A stretch of 64,000 nucleotides of DNA. Origin: Pseudomonas sp. Bout1. Lineage in GTDB: Bacteria; Pseudomonadota; Gammaproteobacteria; Pseudomonadales; Pseudomonadaceae. The notes beneath the pieces are model-generated. The model did no database searches and was not told where the DNA came from. It saw only the letters and a list, made by a program, of their open reading frames with translations. The translations under genes were made by a program, and so were the position numbers. Positions 16,693 through 24,220 of the stretch are shown piece by piece. The DNA is taken from the NCBI RefSeq assembly GCF_034314165.1, contig NZ_JAVIWK010000001.1, positions 5,409,001 to 5,473,000 of the forward strand, written 5' to 3'. The stretch's first letter is position 1. Every line of letters begins with the position of its first letter.

Positions 16693-16817
16693 TGATTTTT
16701 TCTCCATTTCACCTGGTCGAAGCCAAGCTGTTTCCGAGCGTAAATTGATCGTCAGTTTCTACATCATTCGAACAGCGCGACACTGAGCAATCATCAAGCA
16801 GTGCAACACCTCATGGC

Positions 16818-17300
16818 TCACTCGATAGAGGGCAGAAAGTCCTCTGCCCGTTGCACGCCCTCACGCATCACAAGCACGCAGGCGCCTTGGGGCGTATTGA
16901 TAATCTCGTCGCCATTACTGAGCTGACTGCCCACCAGTGCAAGATGGAAATGCTCTTCCCCTGAGGTCGTTACGATTTGCGCCTTACTGCCATCGGCATA
17001 CACGACGTAATCGCCCTTCTGTGCTGCGCGTACTTGCTGACCGCTATCCAATTTGAATTCCATCGACGATGTCGCGTGTTGAACCACGCCGCCGTCACGG
17101 GTTTGGCTGCCATCGGCGGCCACTCGGTAAATAGCGATCGGGGGATGAGCTTTAGCGTAGGCTCGATTTTCATGAACAACCGCCAAGGCTTGTTCGTTGA
17201 AACCGGCCAGTTGCTGCTCTGTGAAGTGGGATTTGTCCAGAGTGCGGAGAAACTCAGGGGTGACTTCGTTGGTATACAAGAGGGGCGATACTGCATTCAT
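16818..17300 (-). CDS. Unknown 160-aa protein upstream of the PAAR effector
   Basis: A soluble protein with no signal peptide or membrane segment. Residues 1-55 are helical and acidic; 56-150 read as beta-rich (repeated G-D turns such as DSGQQVRAAQKGDYVVYADGS). I do not recognise the family. It is the first gene of the effector module, 125 nt before the PAAR gene and on the same strand. It could be a loading adaptor or chaperone, a second immunity factor, or an effector itself. It is not a DUF1795 (Eag) chaperone by eye. Confidence 0.6.
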   Translation of the reverse strand: MNAVSPLLYTNEVTPEFLRTLDKSHFTEQQLAGFNEQALAVVHENRAYAKAHPPIAIYRVAADGSQTRDGGVVQHATSSMEFKLDSGQQVRAAQKGDYVVYADGSKAQIVTTSGEEHFHLALVGSQLSNGDEIINTPQGACVLVMREGVQRAEDFLPSIE

Positions 17301-17832
17301 TTGTATGATCCTGATCCATGGGGGCTTTGGACTACTGTCCTCTTGTCACTTCGGCGAGAGCGAGATACCAGATGCACCTCGGTCAATGGCAATAAGTGAG
17401 AGGATGTAATCCGCAGGCAGCACCCTGGAGCGGCGATCATCGAAAGTAAATAGGACTTTTCCCAAAGGCTCTCATTCCCAGAGAATCTGTTTGGTCAGCA
17501 GCATCAGCATACAAAGAAGCGTTATTGCTGGATTACACATTTTGGCTTCATTGCTGCCCAATATGGGTAGAGCTTACCCCAAACCGCAACGCCCCCAATG
17601 ACCTTGGGCAACCACCAATTTGGCTCCGCTAGCAAGTGAGCGTTCGAGAAAGATCAGCCAGAATGATGAAAATTCTCGGGGTCGTAATCTCACTTTTCTA
17701 GCGTATACTTTCGGCACCAAAAGCAGTCTAAAAACTGCGAATGTATACGTTTTTGAGATTGAATCTAGACAGAAAACCTGCAAGACCCTTATGTGTACGG
17801 CGCAAAACCTATGTATACGCTCCCATACATAA
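17301..17832. other. Non-coding right part of the island with iterated GTATAC ends
   Basis: No credible gene. The first half is the likely promoter region of the minus-strand effector module. The last 130 bp carry CGTATAC (17702-17708), GTATACG (17743-17749), the variant GTGTACG (17793-17799) and GTATACG (17813-17819). A 70-codon plus-strand reading frame here lacks a ribosome site. Confidence 0.55.
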
Positions 17833-17882
17833 AGCTTTTGCCAGTAAGCTGAACCCACCTTGGGTTTAATCACCCAAGGTTG

Positions 17883-17920
17883 AAAAACCCCCGATAGGCC
17901 CAAGGCGTATCGGGGGTTTT
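17883..17920. terminator. Bidirectional terminator, probably the original nrdA terminator
   Basis: AAAACCCCCGAT/ATCGGGGGTTTT stem with a 14-nt loop and T runs on both strands. A smaller hairpin (CCTTGGGT/ACCCAAGG) lies just before it. It also closes the convergent gene at 17928. Confidence 0.85.
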
Positions 17921-17927
17921 CTTTTGC

Positions 17928-18998
17928 CTAAAACAATACGGTCGCGGTACCCGATTGAGGTGCGCCGCCTCGCCTGCCCCACAACTCGATCCGGCCATCG
18001 ATCACGGCCATCGAATGGCCGTTGTATTCAACCGTCCCTACCTTGCTGTTTCTCAAATCGGCGTTATTCACGGACCTGTAACGCCCTTTCAAGCCCAAAC
18101 GGTCCAGACCTTCGCGCGCGAACTCCCCGTCGTTGAGGCTATTCATCGCCGCCTGGAAACTACCCCCAGCCGTACCATCGTTGTTCTCTTTCTGCGCCCG
18201 CTTGGCACTCGCGGCGTACATGAAGTTGGCGTCGGTCATCATAGCCGGATCATCGCCCTTGAAACGTGCGTGCGTGGCAGCCTGCTGCAATTCGTCCTGC
18301 GACAGGGAGAGCTCGAACCCATCGCGCATGGTCACGTCGAATCCATTGCCATTCTCCTTCACCTCTTTGAAGACGTCGGTGGGCTTCTGGCCAAATTGCA
18401 TCATCGCGGCCTTTATCGCTGACACGGTGATGCAGTTGCCGTCGGGGCCCTGACTGAAACCACTCCAGATATTGTCCGGCTTTTTTCCGGGGTTACTGTT
18501 GTCGGGTTTGTAGTTGAAGTGCTTGGCGCCTTCGGTAATCGGCTTGTTGCTCGTAGACTCGGTGGGACCAAACCCACCACCACCGCCACCTCCGCGACCA
18601 CCTCCACCTCCGCCGCCTCCACCACCAGGCGAAGGCGTGGGTGCTGGCGCAGGGGAAGGCGTATCGGGGAACGCGTCCGGAAACAGGGCCTTCAACAGCG
18701 CCAGCCATTGCTCGGACAGCTGCTTTTTCAGCTGCTCAAGGATCTCCTTGAATGCCTCCTCCCCCAGCTCTTTTCGTTTTTCATGAAGCTTGTCACGCAG
18801 GTCCTGGGCGGTCTGGCTCTTGGAGCTTTTCTCGGCGTCGTCAAGTTGCTTGAGCAACTGCGTAACGGTTTCCTTATCAGACGCCAGGTCATCCTTTGTG
18901 CCTTGCGAACCACCGGCGTCACTCAGGTACTGCGCAATCCTTCCAACGTCATGACGCATTCCCACCGCGTCACGGTCCAATACCGACGAATTCCACAT
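17928..18998 (-). CDS. Candidate type III secreted effector, Gly-rich linker and Cys/His C-terminal domain
   Basis: A 356-aa protein. The first 65 residues are polar and S/Q/D-rich with no signal peptide, as in type III substrates. Residues 34-105 are helical, probably coiled coil, and 112-143 are a Pro/Ala then glycine-rich linker (nearly 20 Gly). The C-terminal domain (about 155-356) has GNC with Cys189, then GHSMAV with His328 and Asp334: a Cys-His-Asp order that suggests a papain-like fold, not proven. A good hrp box lies 50 bp upstream of the start. It is a single gene between flgE and the island, closed by a bidirectional terminator. The exact family is not known to me. Confidence 0.65.
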   Translation of the reverse strand: MWNSSVLDRDAVGMRHDVGRIAQYLSDAGGSQGTKDDLASDKETVTQLLKQLDDAEKSSKSQTAQDLRDKLHEKRKELGEEAFKEILEQLKKQLSEQWLALLKALFPDAFPDTPSPAPAPTPSPGGGGGGGGGGRGGGGGGGFGPTESTSNKPITEGAKHFNYKPDNSNPGKKPDNIWSGFSQGPDGNCITVSAIKAAMMQFGQKPTDVFKEVKENGNGFDVTMRDGFELSLSQDELQQAATHARFKGDDPAMMTDANFMYAASAKRAQKENNDGTAGGSFQAAMNSLNDGEFAREGLDRLGLKGRYRSVNNADLRNSKVGTVEYNGHSMAVIDGRIELWGRRGGAPQSGTATVLF

Positions 18999-19047
18999 AC
19001 CCTTTCCCCCACCCTATGATCACAAGGCACAACGACTCTTGGCCAAA

Positions 19048-19076
19048 TAGGTGGCAGAACAGGAAGGGCACGTTCC
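19048..19076 (-). promoter_or_regulatory. hrp box (HrpL-type ECF sigma promoter)
   Basis: The minus strand reads GGAACG-N16-CCACCTA. The consensus is GGAACC-N15/16-CCACNNA, so only one consensus base differs. The -10 half lies 50 bp from the start codon of the 356-aa gene, a normal distance. Confidence 0.7.
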
Positions 19077-19085
19077 ACAGGAGAC

Positions 19086-19113
19086 AAAAAAAAGCCCCTC
19101 GATCGAGGGGCTT
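19086..19113 (-). terminator. Terminator of the flgBCDE operon
   Basis: AGCCCCTC-GATC-GAGGGGCT stem, followed on the minus strand by eight T residues, 29 nt after the flgE stop codon. Confidence 0.9.
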
Positions 19114-19141
19114 TCCGGTGAAGCAGCTTAACGCGACAACA

Positions 19142-20464
19142 TCAGGTCATCTGAATGATGGTCTGCATAATGGTGCTTTGGGTGGAGATCGTCTTGGCGT
19201 TCGCCTGGTAGTTGCTCTGGGCCTTGATCAGGTCCACCAACTCGTTGGTCAGGTTGACGTTGGAGTTTTCCAGGGAGTTGGCCACGATCGAACCCAGGGT
19301 ACCGACTTGCGGGGTATCAAAACCCGGCTGGCCCGAAGCGAAGGTTTCTTTCCAGGTGGTGCCGCCGGCTGGCTGCAGGCCCTGCTCGTTGTTGAAGCTG
19401 GCCAGGGAAATCTGGCCGATGGCCTTGCTCTGCTGGTTGCTGAACGTGGCGAACAGTACACCGCTGCCGTCGATTTTCAGCCCGGTGATTTGGCCGGTGG
19501 CGTAGCCATCGGTGGTCGGCGGGTTGCGGTAGGTGGCCGAGTTGTACTGGGTGATGCTCGCCATGTTGACGGCTACGCCGTCGGTATTGGCGGCCGCGCC
19601 GTTAGGTGTCCAGACGCCATTGACCAGGCCGCCCGGCTTCCAGTCGGAAATGGTCAGGGTGGTATTGGAAGCGGTGGCTGGCGGGGTAATGATCCCCGAG
19701 AGCTTGCCGGAAGTGTCAAACGACAGCGTCGAGGCAACAGGTGCCTTGACGTCAGTGCCGGAGCCACTGATCGGCGAGCCGTCAGGGTTGCGTCCATCGA
19801 TCAGGGTGTAGGACTTCCAGGTGTTGGAGTCTGTCTTCACCAGGTACTGCACCATCGGATGCGCGTTACCCTGCGTATCGTAGAGCGTGGTGGTGTACTG
19901 AGTGGTGAAGCTGTCCGATTTGGTCGGATCAAACGGGTGCGCCGTCTGGTCGATCGCCGTCTCGGAGGAGTTCAGGTTACTGGTGGAGTCCACCTTGCTC
20001 GAAGCCTGCGGCGGCAGGTACGACAGGTTGAGCTGCAGGTCGGTCAAGCCGCCCTTCTGGATGTTGCCATCGGCATCCGCTGCGTAGCCTTGCAGGCGCG
20101 AAGTGCCGGTGTTGTTGGTGATGTAGCCGTCCTTGTCTGCACGGAAAGCACCGTTACGGGTGTATTCCAGCGAACCGTCGCTGCCCTTCTGCACGAAGAA
20201 GCCACCGCCCTGGATCGCCATGTCCAGCGTGCCACCGCTGTTGTTGACGTCACCCTGGGTGAACTGCTGGGACACAGCCGCCAGGTTTACGCCGTTGCCG
20301 ACGCTGTTCTGGCCGGTACCCAGTTTGGAAGCCGCGTAGATATCCGAGAATTCGGCACGGGACGACTTGAAGCCGGTGGTCGCGACGTTGGCGATGTTGT
20401 TGCCGGTCACGTCCAGTTGTTTGTTGGCCGCATAGAGACCGCTAAGGCCGATATTAAAAGACAT
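19142..20464 (-). CDS. flgE: Flagellar hook protein FlgE
   Basis: A 440-aa structural protein of the hook, exported by the flagellar type III apparatus. The N-terminal flagellar rod/hook signature is MSFNIGLSGLYAANKQLDVTG, with NNIANVATTGFK next. The C-terminal helix (NSLENSNVNLTNELVDLIKAQSNYQANAKTIST) is typical. It is the last gene of flgBCDE and ends in a terminator; flgF, which follows flgE in P. aeruginosa, is not here. Confidence 0.96.
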   Translation of the reverse strand: MSFNIGLSGLYAANKQLDVTGNNIANVATTGFKSSRAEFSDIYAASKLGTGQNSVGNGVNLAAVSQQFTQGDVNNSGGTLDMAIQGGGFFVQKGSDGSLEYTRNGAFRADKDGYITNNTGTSRLQGYAADADGNIQKGGLTDLQLNLSYLPPQASSKVDSTSNLNSSETAIDQTAHPFDPTKSDSFTTQYTTTLYDTQGNAHPMVQYLVKTDSNTWKSYTLIDGRNPDGSPISGSGTDVKAPVASTLSFDTSGKLSGIITPPATASNTTLTISDWKPGGLVNGVWTPNGAAANTDGVAVNMASITQYNSATYRNPPTTDGYATGQITGLKIDGSGVLFATFSNQQSKAIGQISLASFNNEQGLQPAGGTTWKETFASGQPGFDTPQVGTLGSIVANSLENSNVNLTNELVDLIKAQSNYQANAKTISTQSTIMQTIIQMT

Positions 20465-20495
20465 TGTTCTCTCCTTTTGCCGTATTTAGCCGGCT

Positions 20496-21224
20496 CTATG
20501 TACCGATAGTCTGAATTTGCGACAGCTTGATACTGCCCATGCCGCCCGCCAGGTTGAGCACCATTTCACCGCCGGTCTGGCTCAGGGTTACGCTGGTCAC
20601 TGTTGCCGGCAACGAGGTGGCGAGGGCCACCGAGTCGCCTTTGTCATTCTTGGTGGCGGCATTGAAGGTGTAGGTGCCGGCAGGCGCCGTCTCTCCCGCA
20701 TCGGTCTTGCCGTCCCAGACAAAGCTGGAACTGCCGGCGCTCTGGGCGCCCATGTCGAGGGTGCGAACAACGTTGCCGTCCTTGTCAGTGATCTTGACGG
20801 AGACGTTGCCCGTCGCCGCTGTCACCGCCACGGAACCGGTCATGCTCTTGCTGGTATCGACCATCGCCTTGTCGGTCTGGGTGATCACCGAGCGGCCCAC
20901 CAGCGATGAAGCCTGCAGCGCCTGGGAGGAGCTGAAGTTGCTGGAAATCGCATTTACCGAGTCATTCAGGTTGTTGATGCCTTCCAGACTGCTGAACTGC
21001 GCCAGTTGTGCCACGAACGCGCCATTGTCCTGGGGCGACAGCGGGTCCTGGTTTTTCAGCTGGGTCACCAGCAATTGCAGGAACGCGTCCTTGCCCATCG
21101 CCTGGTTGCCCGTCGCCGACTTGGCGGCGTCACCGACGCTGGTGTTATCTGTAGCCGTCTTGACCTTGGTGTTGAAAAGATCCTGGACCGCCGTGTTCGT
21201 CGAACTGGTATCAACAATGGCCAT
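20496..21224 (-). CDS. flgD: Flagellar hook cap/assembly protein FlgD
   Basis: A 242-aa scaffold protein that caps the growing hook. The N-terminal export region and the AFLQLLVTQLKNQDPLSP block (about 49-67) are diagnostic, followed by Tudor/FnIII-like beta domains. It lies 16 nt after flgC and 31 nt before flgE in one operon. Confidence 0.95.
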   Translation of the reverse strand: MAIVDTSSTNTAVQDLFNTKVKTATDNTSVGDAAKSATGNQAMGKDAFLQLLVTQLKNQDPLSPQDNGAFVAQLAQFSSLEGINNLNDSVNAISSNFSSSQALQASSLVGRSVITQTDKAMVDTSKSMTGSVAVTAATGNVSVKITDKDGNVVRTLDMGAQSAGSSSFVWDGKTDAGETAPAGTYTFNAATKNDKGDSVALATSLPATVTSVTLSQTGGEMVLNLAGGMGSIKLSQIQTIGT

Positions 21225-21240
21225 TATTTGGCGCCCCTTA

Positions 21241-21693
21241 TCACTGACCCAGGGTCAGGACTTTCTGCATCATGGTTTTGGCGGTGTTCATCATTTCCGC
21301 GTTGGTCTGGAACGAGCGGCTGGCGGAAATCATGTCTGCCATTTCCTCGACCACGTTGACGTTGGGGTAGTAAACGTACCCTTTGGCGTCGGCAGCCGGA
21401 TGGTTCGGTTCGTAGCGGGCGTCGAGGTTGCTTTGGTCTTCGACCACACCGAGCACCTGTACACCTTGGCCTGCGGCATCCTGGTTCTGGAACAGCGAAT
21501 CGCCGCTGCCGCTCTGGCCGCCTTGGCCGCCCTGGAACATGGTGGCGAACACCGGGTGCCGGGCGCGGTAGGTCTGGTCAATGCTCGACGACACGGTCTC
21601 GGCGTTGGCGATGTTACTGGCGACGGTGTTGAGGCGCGTGGTCTGCGCGCTCATGCCACTACCGGCAATATTAAAAACACTGGCGAGGGACAT
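21241..21693 (-). CDS. flgC: Flagellar proximal rod protein FlgC
   Basis: A 150-aa rod protein: MSLASVFNIAGSGMSAQTTR at the start with NTVASNIANAET, and VNVVEEMADMISASRSFQTN near the end, both rod-family signatures. It begins 3 nt after the flgB stop codon. Confidence 0.96.
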   Translation of the reverse strand: MSLASVFNIAGSGMSAQTTRLNTVASNIANAETVSSSIDQTYRARHPVFATMFQGGQGGQSGSGDSLFQNQDAAGQGVQVLGVVEDQSNLDARYEPNHPAADAKGYVYYPNVNVVEEMADMISASRSFQTNAEMMNTAKTMMQKVLTLGQ

Positions 21694-21696
21694 GGC

Positions 21697-22104
21697 TTAC
21701 TCTCCACGCAGGGCAGACATCAGCCCTTTGAATTTACTGTTGAGCAGGGTAAAGCTGGCCTGGAAGTTCACCGAGTTCTCGGCGTAGGCCGATTGCTCCA
21801 GCTGGGCGTCCACGGTGTTCTGGTCGATCGACGGTTGCATCGGCGTGCGATACAGCAGCGACTCGTCACCATTACCCAGGCCTTGCGCTTCGATATGACG
21901 GCTGTTGGTCATGTTCAGGGCGAAGGTGCCGTTCTTGGTCTTGTCTTGCTGGGCGGCGAGCACGGCAGAGAAGTCCAGGTCCCGAGCCTTGTAGTTCGGG
22001 GTGTCGGCGTTGGCAATGTTGTTGGCCAGGACTTCGGCACGCTGGGCGCGGAAGCCCAGGGCTTGTTCGTGGATACCGAGCGCTTTATCGAAGCTGATGC
22101 TCAT
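21697..22104 (-). CDS. flgB: Flagellar proximal rod protein FlgB
   Basis: A 135-aa rod protein (DKALGIHEQALGFRAQRAEV, then NNIANADTPNYKARDLDF). It is the first gene of flgBCDE, with a sigma-54 element 46-60 bp upstream of the start. It lies 230 bp downstream of cheR behind a terminator, so it starts a separate transcript. Confidence 0.96.
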   Translation of the reverse strand: MSISFDKALGIHEQALGFRAQRAEVLANNIANADTPNYKARDLDFSAVLAAQQDKTKNGTFALNMTNSRHIEAQGLGNGDESLLYRTPMQPSIDQNTVDAQLEQSAYAENSVNFQASFTLLNSKFKGLMSALRGE

Positions 22105-22149
22105 GGCGGAAACCTTTAGGCTGACCTGCTTTTCGTAACAAGGGTTTTA

Positions 22150-22164
22150 GCAAGGGCCATGCCA
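22150..22164 (-). promoter_or_regulatory. Sigma-54 promoter of flgBCDE
   Basis: The minus strand reads TGGCAT-N5-TTGC, one change from consensus with GG/GC at the right spacing. Start expected near 22138. Flagellar middle genes are RpoN/FleQ-dependent in Pseudomonas. Confidence 0.7.
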
Positions 22165-22217
22165 AGTTGCTTGAGCGCCGTAAATCAAGGCTTTGCGAGG
22201 ACATTGCCGGCGGCAAT

Positions 22218-22279
22218 GCCAGAAAAGCGGCAAAGGGCTTCCGCGAAACGCCAGTAAAGCGGCAATAAGGGCTTGCCGC
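22218..22279. repeat. Imperfect direct repeat of hairpins
   Basis: Two units of about 30 bp begin GCCAG(A/T)AAAGCGGCAA and contain GGGCTT with GCGGCAA/TTGCCGC-like arms. They lie between the cheR terminator and the flgB promoter. Confidence 0.5.
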
Positions 22280-22290
22280 TTTACCGCCAT

Positions 22291-22322
22291 AAAAAAGGGA
22301 GGCCTGTGCGGGCCTCCCTTTC
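22291..22322 (-). terminator. Terminator of cheV-cheR
   Basis: AAGGGAGGCC/GGCCTCCCTT stem with a T run on the minus strand, 15 nt after the cheR stop codon. Confidence 0.9.
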
Positions 22323-22336
22323 TGTTCATGCATTCA

Positions 22337-23164
22337 TCACTTGGCCTGGTAAATGATCCCGGGGCTGCACTGCACCATCTGGTAATGATCCGGCAAACCG
22401 TTCAGCGCCTCGGAAGCGCCCAGGAACAGATAGCCGCCACGCTTGAGGGTGCCGTGGATGCGCAACAAGATGTCTTTCTTCACTTCTGCCGAGAAGTAGA
22501 TCAACACATTGCGGCAAAACACCATGTCGAACTTGCCGAGGCTGGCGTAGCTGTCCAGCAGGTTGAACGAGCGAAACTCAACCCGGCTCTTGATCGGTGC
22601 CTTCACCGCCCAGCGCCCGGCGCCCTTGGGATCAAAGAAGCGTTGCAGACGTTCCTGCGACAACCCGCGCCCCAGTGCCAGGCTATCGTACTCGCCGGTC
22701 TTGCAGTTGGTGAGCATGGTGCCGGACAAGTCAGTGGCCACGATTTGCGCACCGGCCTTTAACTGGCCCAGGTTGGTCCGCTCGAACTCATCGATGGACA
22801 TCGAAATCGAATACGGCTCCTGCCCCGACGAACACGCGGCCGACCAAATGCGCAAGCGCTGGCCGGGCGCAGCCTTGATCGCCTCGGGCAGCACCTTGCT
22901 CTTAAGCACTTCAAACGGATAGGTATCACGAAACCACAAGGTTTCATTGGTGGTCATGGCATCGACCACCATTTCCTTGAGCCCGCTGCGCGGTTGGCCC
23001 TGGATCCGTTGCACCAACTCCCCGAGGGACTTGATGCCTTGCTGCTCCATCAGTTTGTTGAGACGGCTGGATACCAGGTACTGCTTGTTTTCACCGAGCA
23101 ATATGCCACAGGCTTTTTCCAGGAAGACCCGGAACTGTTCGAAATCCAAATTACCCGTAGACAA
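22337..23164 (-). CDS. cheR: Chemotaxis protein methyltransferase CheR
   Basis: A 275-aa S-adenosylmethionine-dependent enzyme that methylates glutamates of chemoreceptors. The helical N-domain covers about 5-75; the Rossmann domain has RIWSAACSSGQEPYS (SAM loop, about 104-118) and FDMVFCRNVLIYF. The best start is TTG 23164 with GAGG 8 nt upstream. It follows cheV by 43 nt in the same transcript and precedes flgBCDE, an order shared with other pseudomonads. Confidence 0.95.
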   Translation of the reverse strand: MSTGNLDFEQFRVFLEKACGILLGENKQYLVSSRLNKLMEQQGIKSLGELVQRIQGQPRSGLKEMVVDAMTTNETLWFRDTYPFEVLKSKVLPEAIKAAPGQRLRIWSAACSSGQEPYSISMSIDEFERTNLGQLKAGAQIVATDLSGTMLTNCKTGEYDSLALGRGLSQERLQRFFDPKGAGRWAVKAPIKSRVEFRSFNLLDSYASLGKFDMVFCRNVLIYFSAEVKKDILLRIHGTLKRGGYLFLGASEALNGLPDHYQMVQCSPGIIYQAK

Positions 23165-23207
23165 TGATACCGCCTCTTAAATCGTGTGACCGCCAGGGAA
23201 AAAGCCC

Positions 23208-24140
23208 CTAGCCGTGATCTGCTGCCTTGATCCGGTCGACTACCCGGGATGCCAGGTCATCAGGGCGGAACTTGGCCAGGAAGTCATCGGCACCGACCTT
23301 CTTGACCATCGCCTGATTGAATACACCCGACAACGAAGTATGCAGGATGATATGTAGTTTTTGCATGCGTGGGTCGTTGCGTATCTCGGCCGTGAGGGTG
23401 TAGCCGTCCATTTCCGGCATCTCGATGTCGGAGATCATCATCAGGAATTCTTCTTCCGGCTTCTTGCCCTCATCCACCAGCTTGCGCAGGTAGTCCAGGG
23501 CCTGGCGCCCGTCATTGAGCGCCACCACTTCAACGCCCACCGTCTGCAGGCAACGAGACACCTGCTTGCGCGCCACCGAGGAGTCGTCCACCGTCAGCAC
23601 CCGCAGCGAGATCGCCTTGTGTGCGGTTTCGGCGTCTACTACGCCGACCGAGATCGCCTCCGAGGTCGGGGCCACTTCGGCGAGGATTTTCTCTACGTCG
23701 ATGATTTCCACCAACTGGTTGTCGACTCGCGTCACCGCCGTGAGGTAGTGATCGCGCCCCGTGCCCTTGGGCGGCGGATGGATCTCTTCCCAGTTCATGT
23801 TGACGATGCGTTCCACCGAGCGCACCAGGAAACCCTGGGTCTTGGTGTTGTACTCGGTGATGATCACAAACGGATTCTCACGGTCCTGCAAACCGGCCGA
23901 ACCGGTTGCCATTGCCAGGTCAAGAATCGGGATCGTCGCGCCACGGATGCTGGCCACACCACACACCACCGGGCTGGACTTGGGCATTATTGTCAGCTTG
24001 GGACATTGCAGCACTTCCCGAACCTTGAAGACGTTAATCCCGTACAGCTGCTTGCCGTCCAGACGAAACAGCAGCAACTCCAGGCGATTCTGCCCTACCA
24101 GCTGTGTGCGCTGGTTTACTGAATCCATTACACCGGCCAT
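23208..24140 (-). CDS. cheV: Chemotaxis coupling protein CheV
   Basis: A 310-aa fusion of a CheW-like coupling domain (about 20-165) and a CheY-like receiver (about 178-305, phospho-acceptor Asp in MMISDIEMPEMDGY). It links receptors to CheA and may damp signalling when phosphorylated. GGAG lies 7 nt before ATG 24140. It is divergent from flgA and is the first gene of cheV-cheR. Confidence 0.95.
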   Translation of the reverse strand: MAGVMDSVNQRTQLVGQNRLELLLFRLDGKQLYGINVFKVREVLQCPKLTIMPKSSPVVCGVASIRGATIPILDLAMATGSAGLQDRENPFVIITEYNTKTQGFLVRSVERIVNMNWEEIHPPPKGTGRDHYLTAVTRVDNQLVEIIDVEKILAEVAPTSEAISVGVVDAETAHKAISLRVLTVDDSSVARKQVSRCLQTVGVEVVALNDGRQALDYLRKLVDEGKKPEEEFLMMISDIEMPEMDGYTLTAEIRNDPRMQKLHIILHTSLSGVFNQAMVKKVGADDFLAKFRPDDLASRVVDRIKAADHG

Positions 24141-24192
24141 GCCCAGACTCCTACGCTAAAACTTAGGGGTACGACGCGCACCCAACACTAAA

Positions 24193-24208
24193 CGGCACGA
24201 GCTTTGCT
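24193..24208 (+). promoter_or_regulatory. Sigma-54 promoter of flgA
   Basis: CGGCACG-N4-TTTGCT, with GG and GC 12 bp apart. It places the RNA start near 24219, only about 2 nt before the likely flgA start codon. Confidence 0.65.
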
Positions 24209-24220
24209 TTTTTATTGGCC

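Larger units (their letters stand above)
13657..17832. mobile_element. Small mobile island between nrdA and its terminator
   Basis: A segment of about 4.2 kb holds a recombinase remnant, a TnpC-like accessory gene and a three-gene PAAR effector module on the opposite strand. Both ends carry clusters of GTATAC: 13665, 13731, 13781 on the left and 17703, 17743, 17813 on the right, with flanking sequence partly in inverted orientation (AAAACGTATAC on the left, GTATACGTTTT on the right). The only terminator that suits nrdA lies just beyond the right end. The exact borders are an inference. Confidence 0.65.

Noticed and set aside
17620..17832. A 70-codon frame at the right end of the island
   Set aside because: No ribosome site and it covers the GTATAC clusters; no protein-like features.
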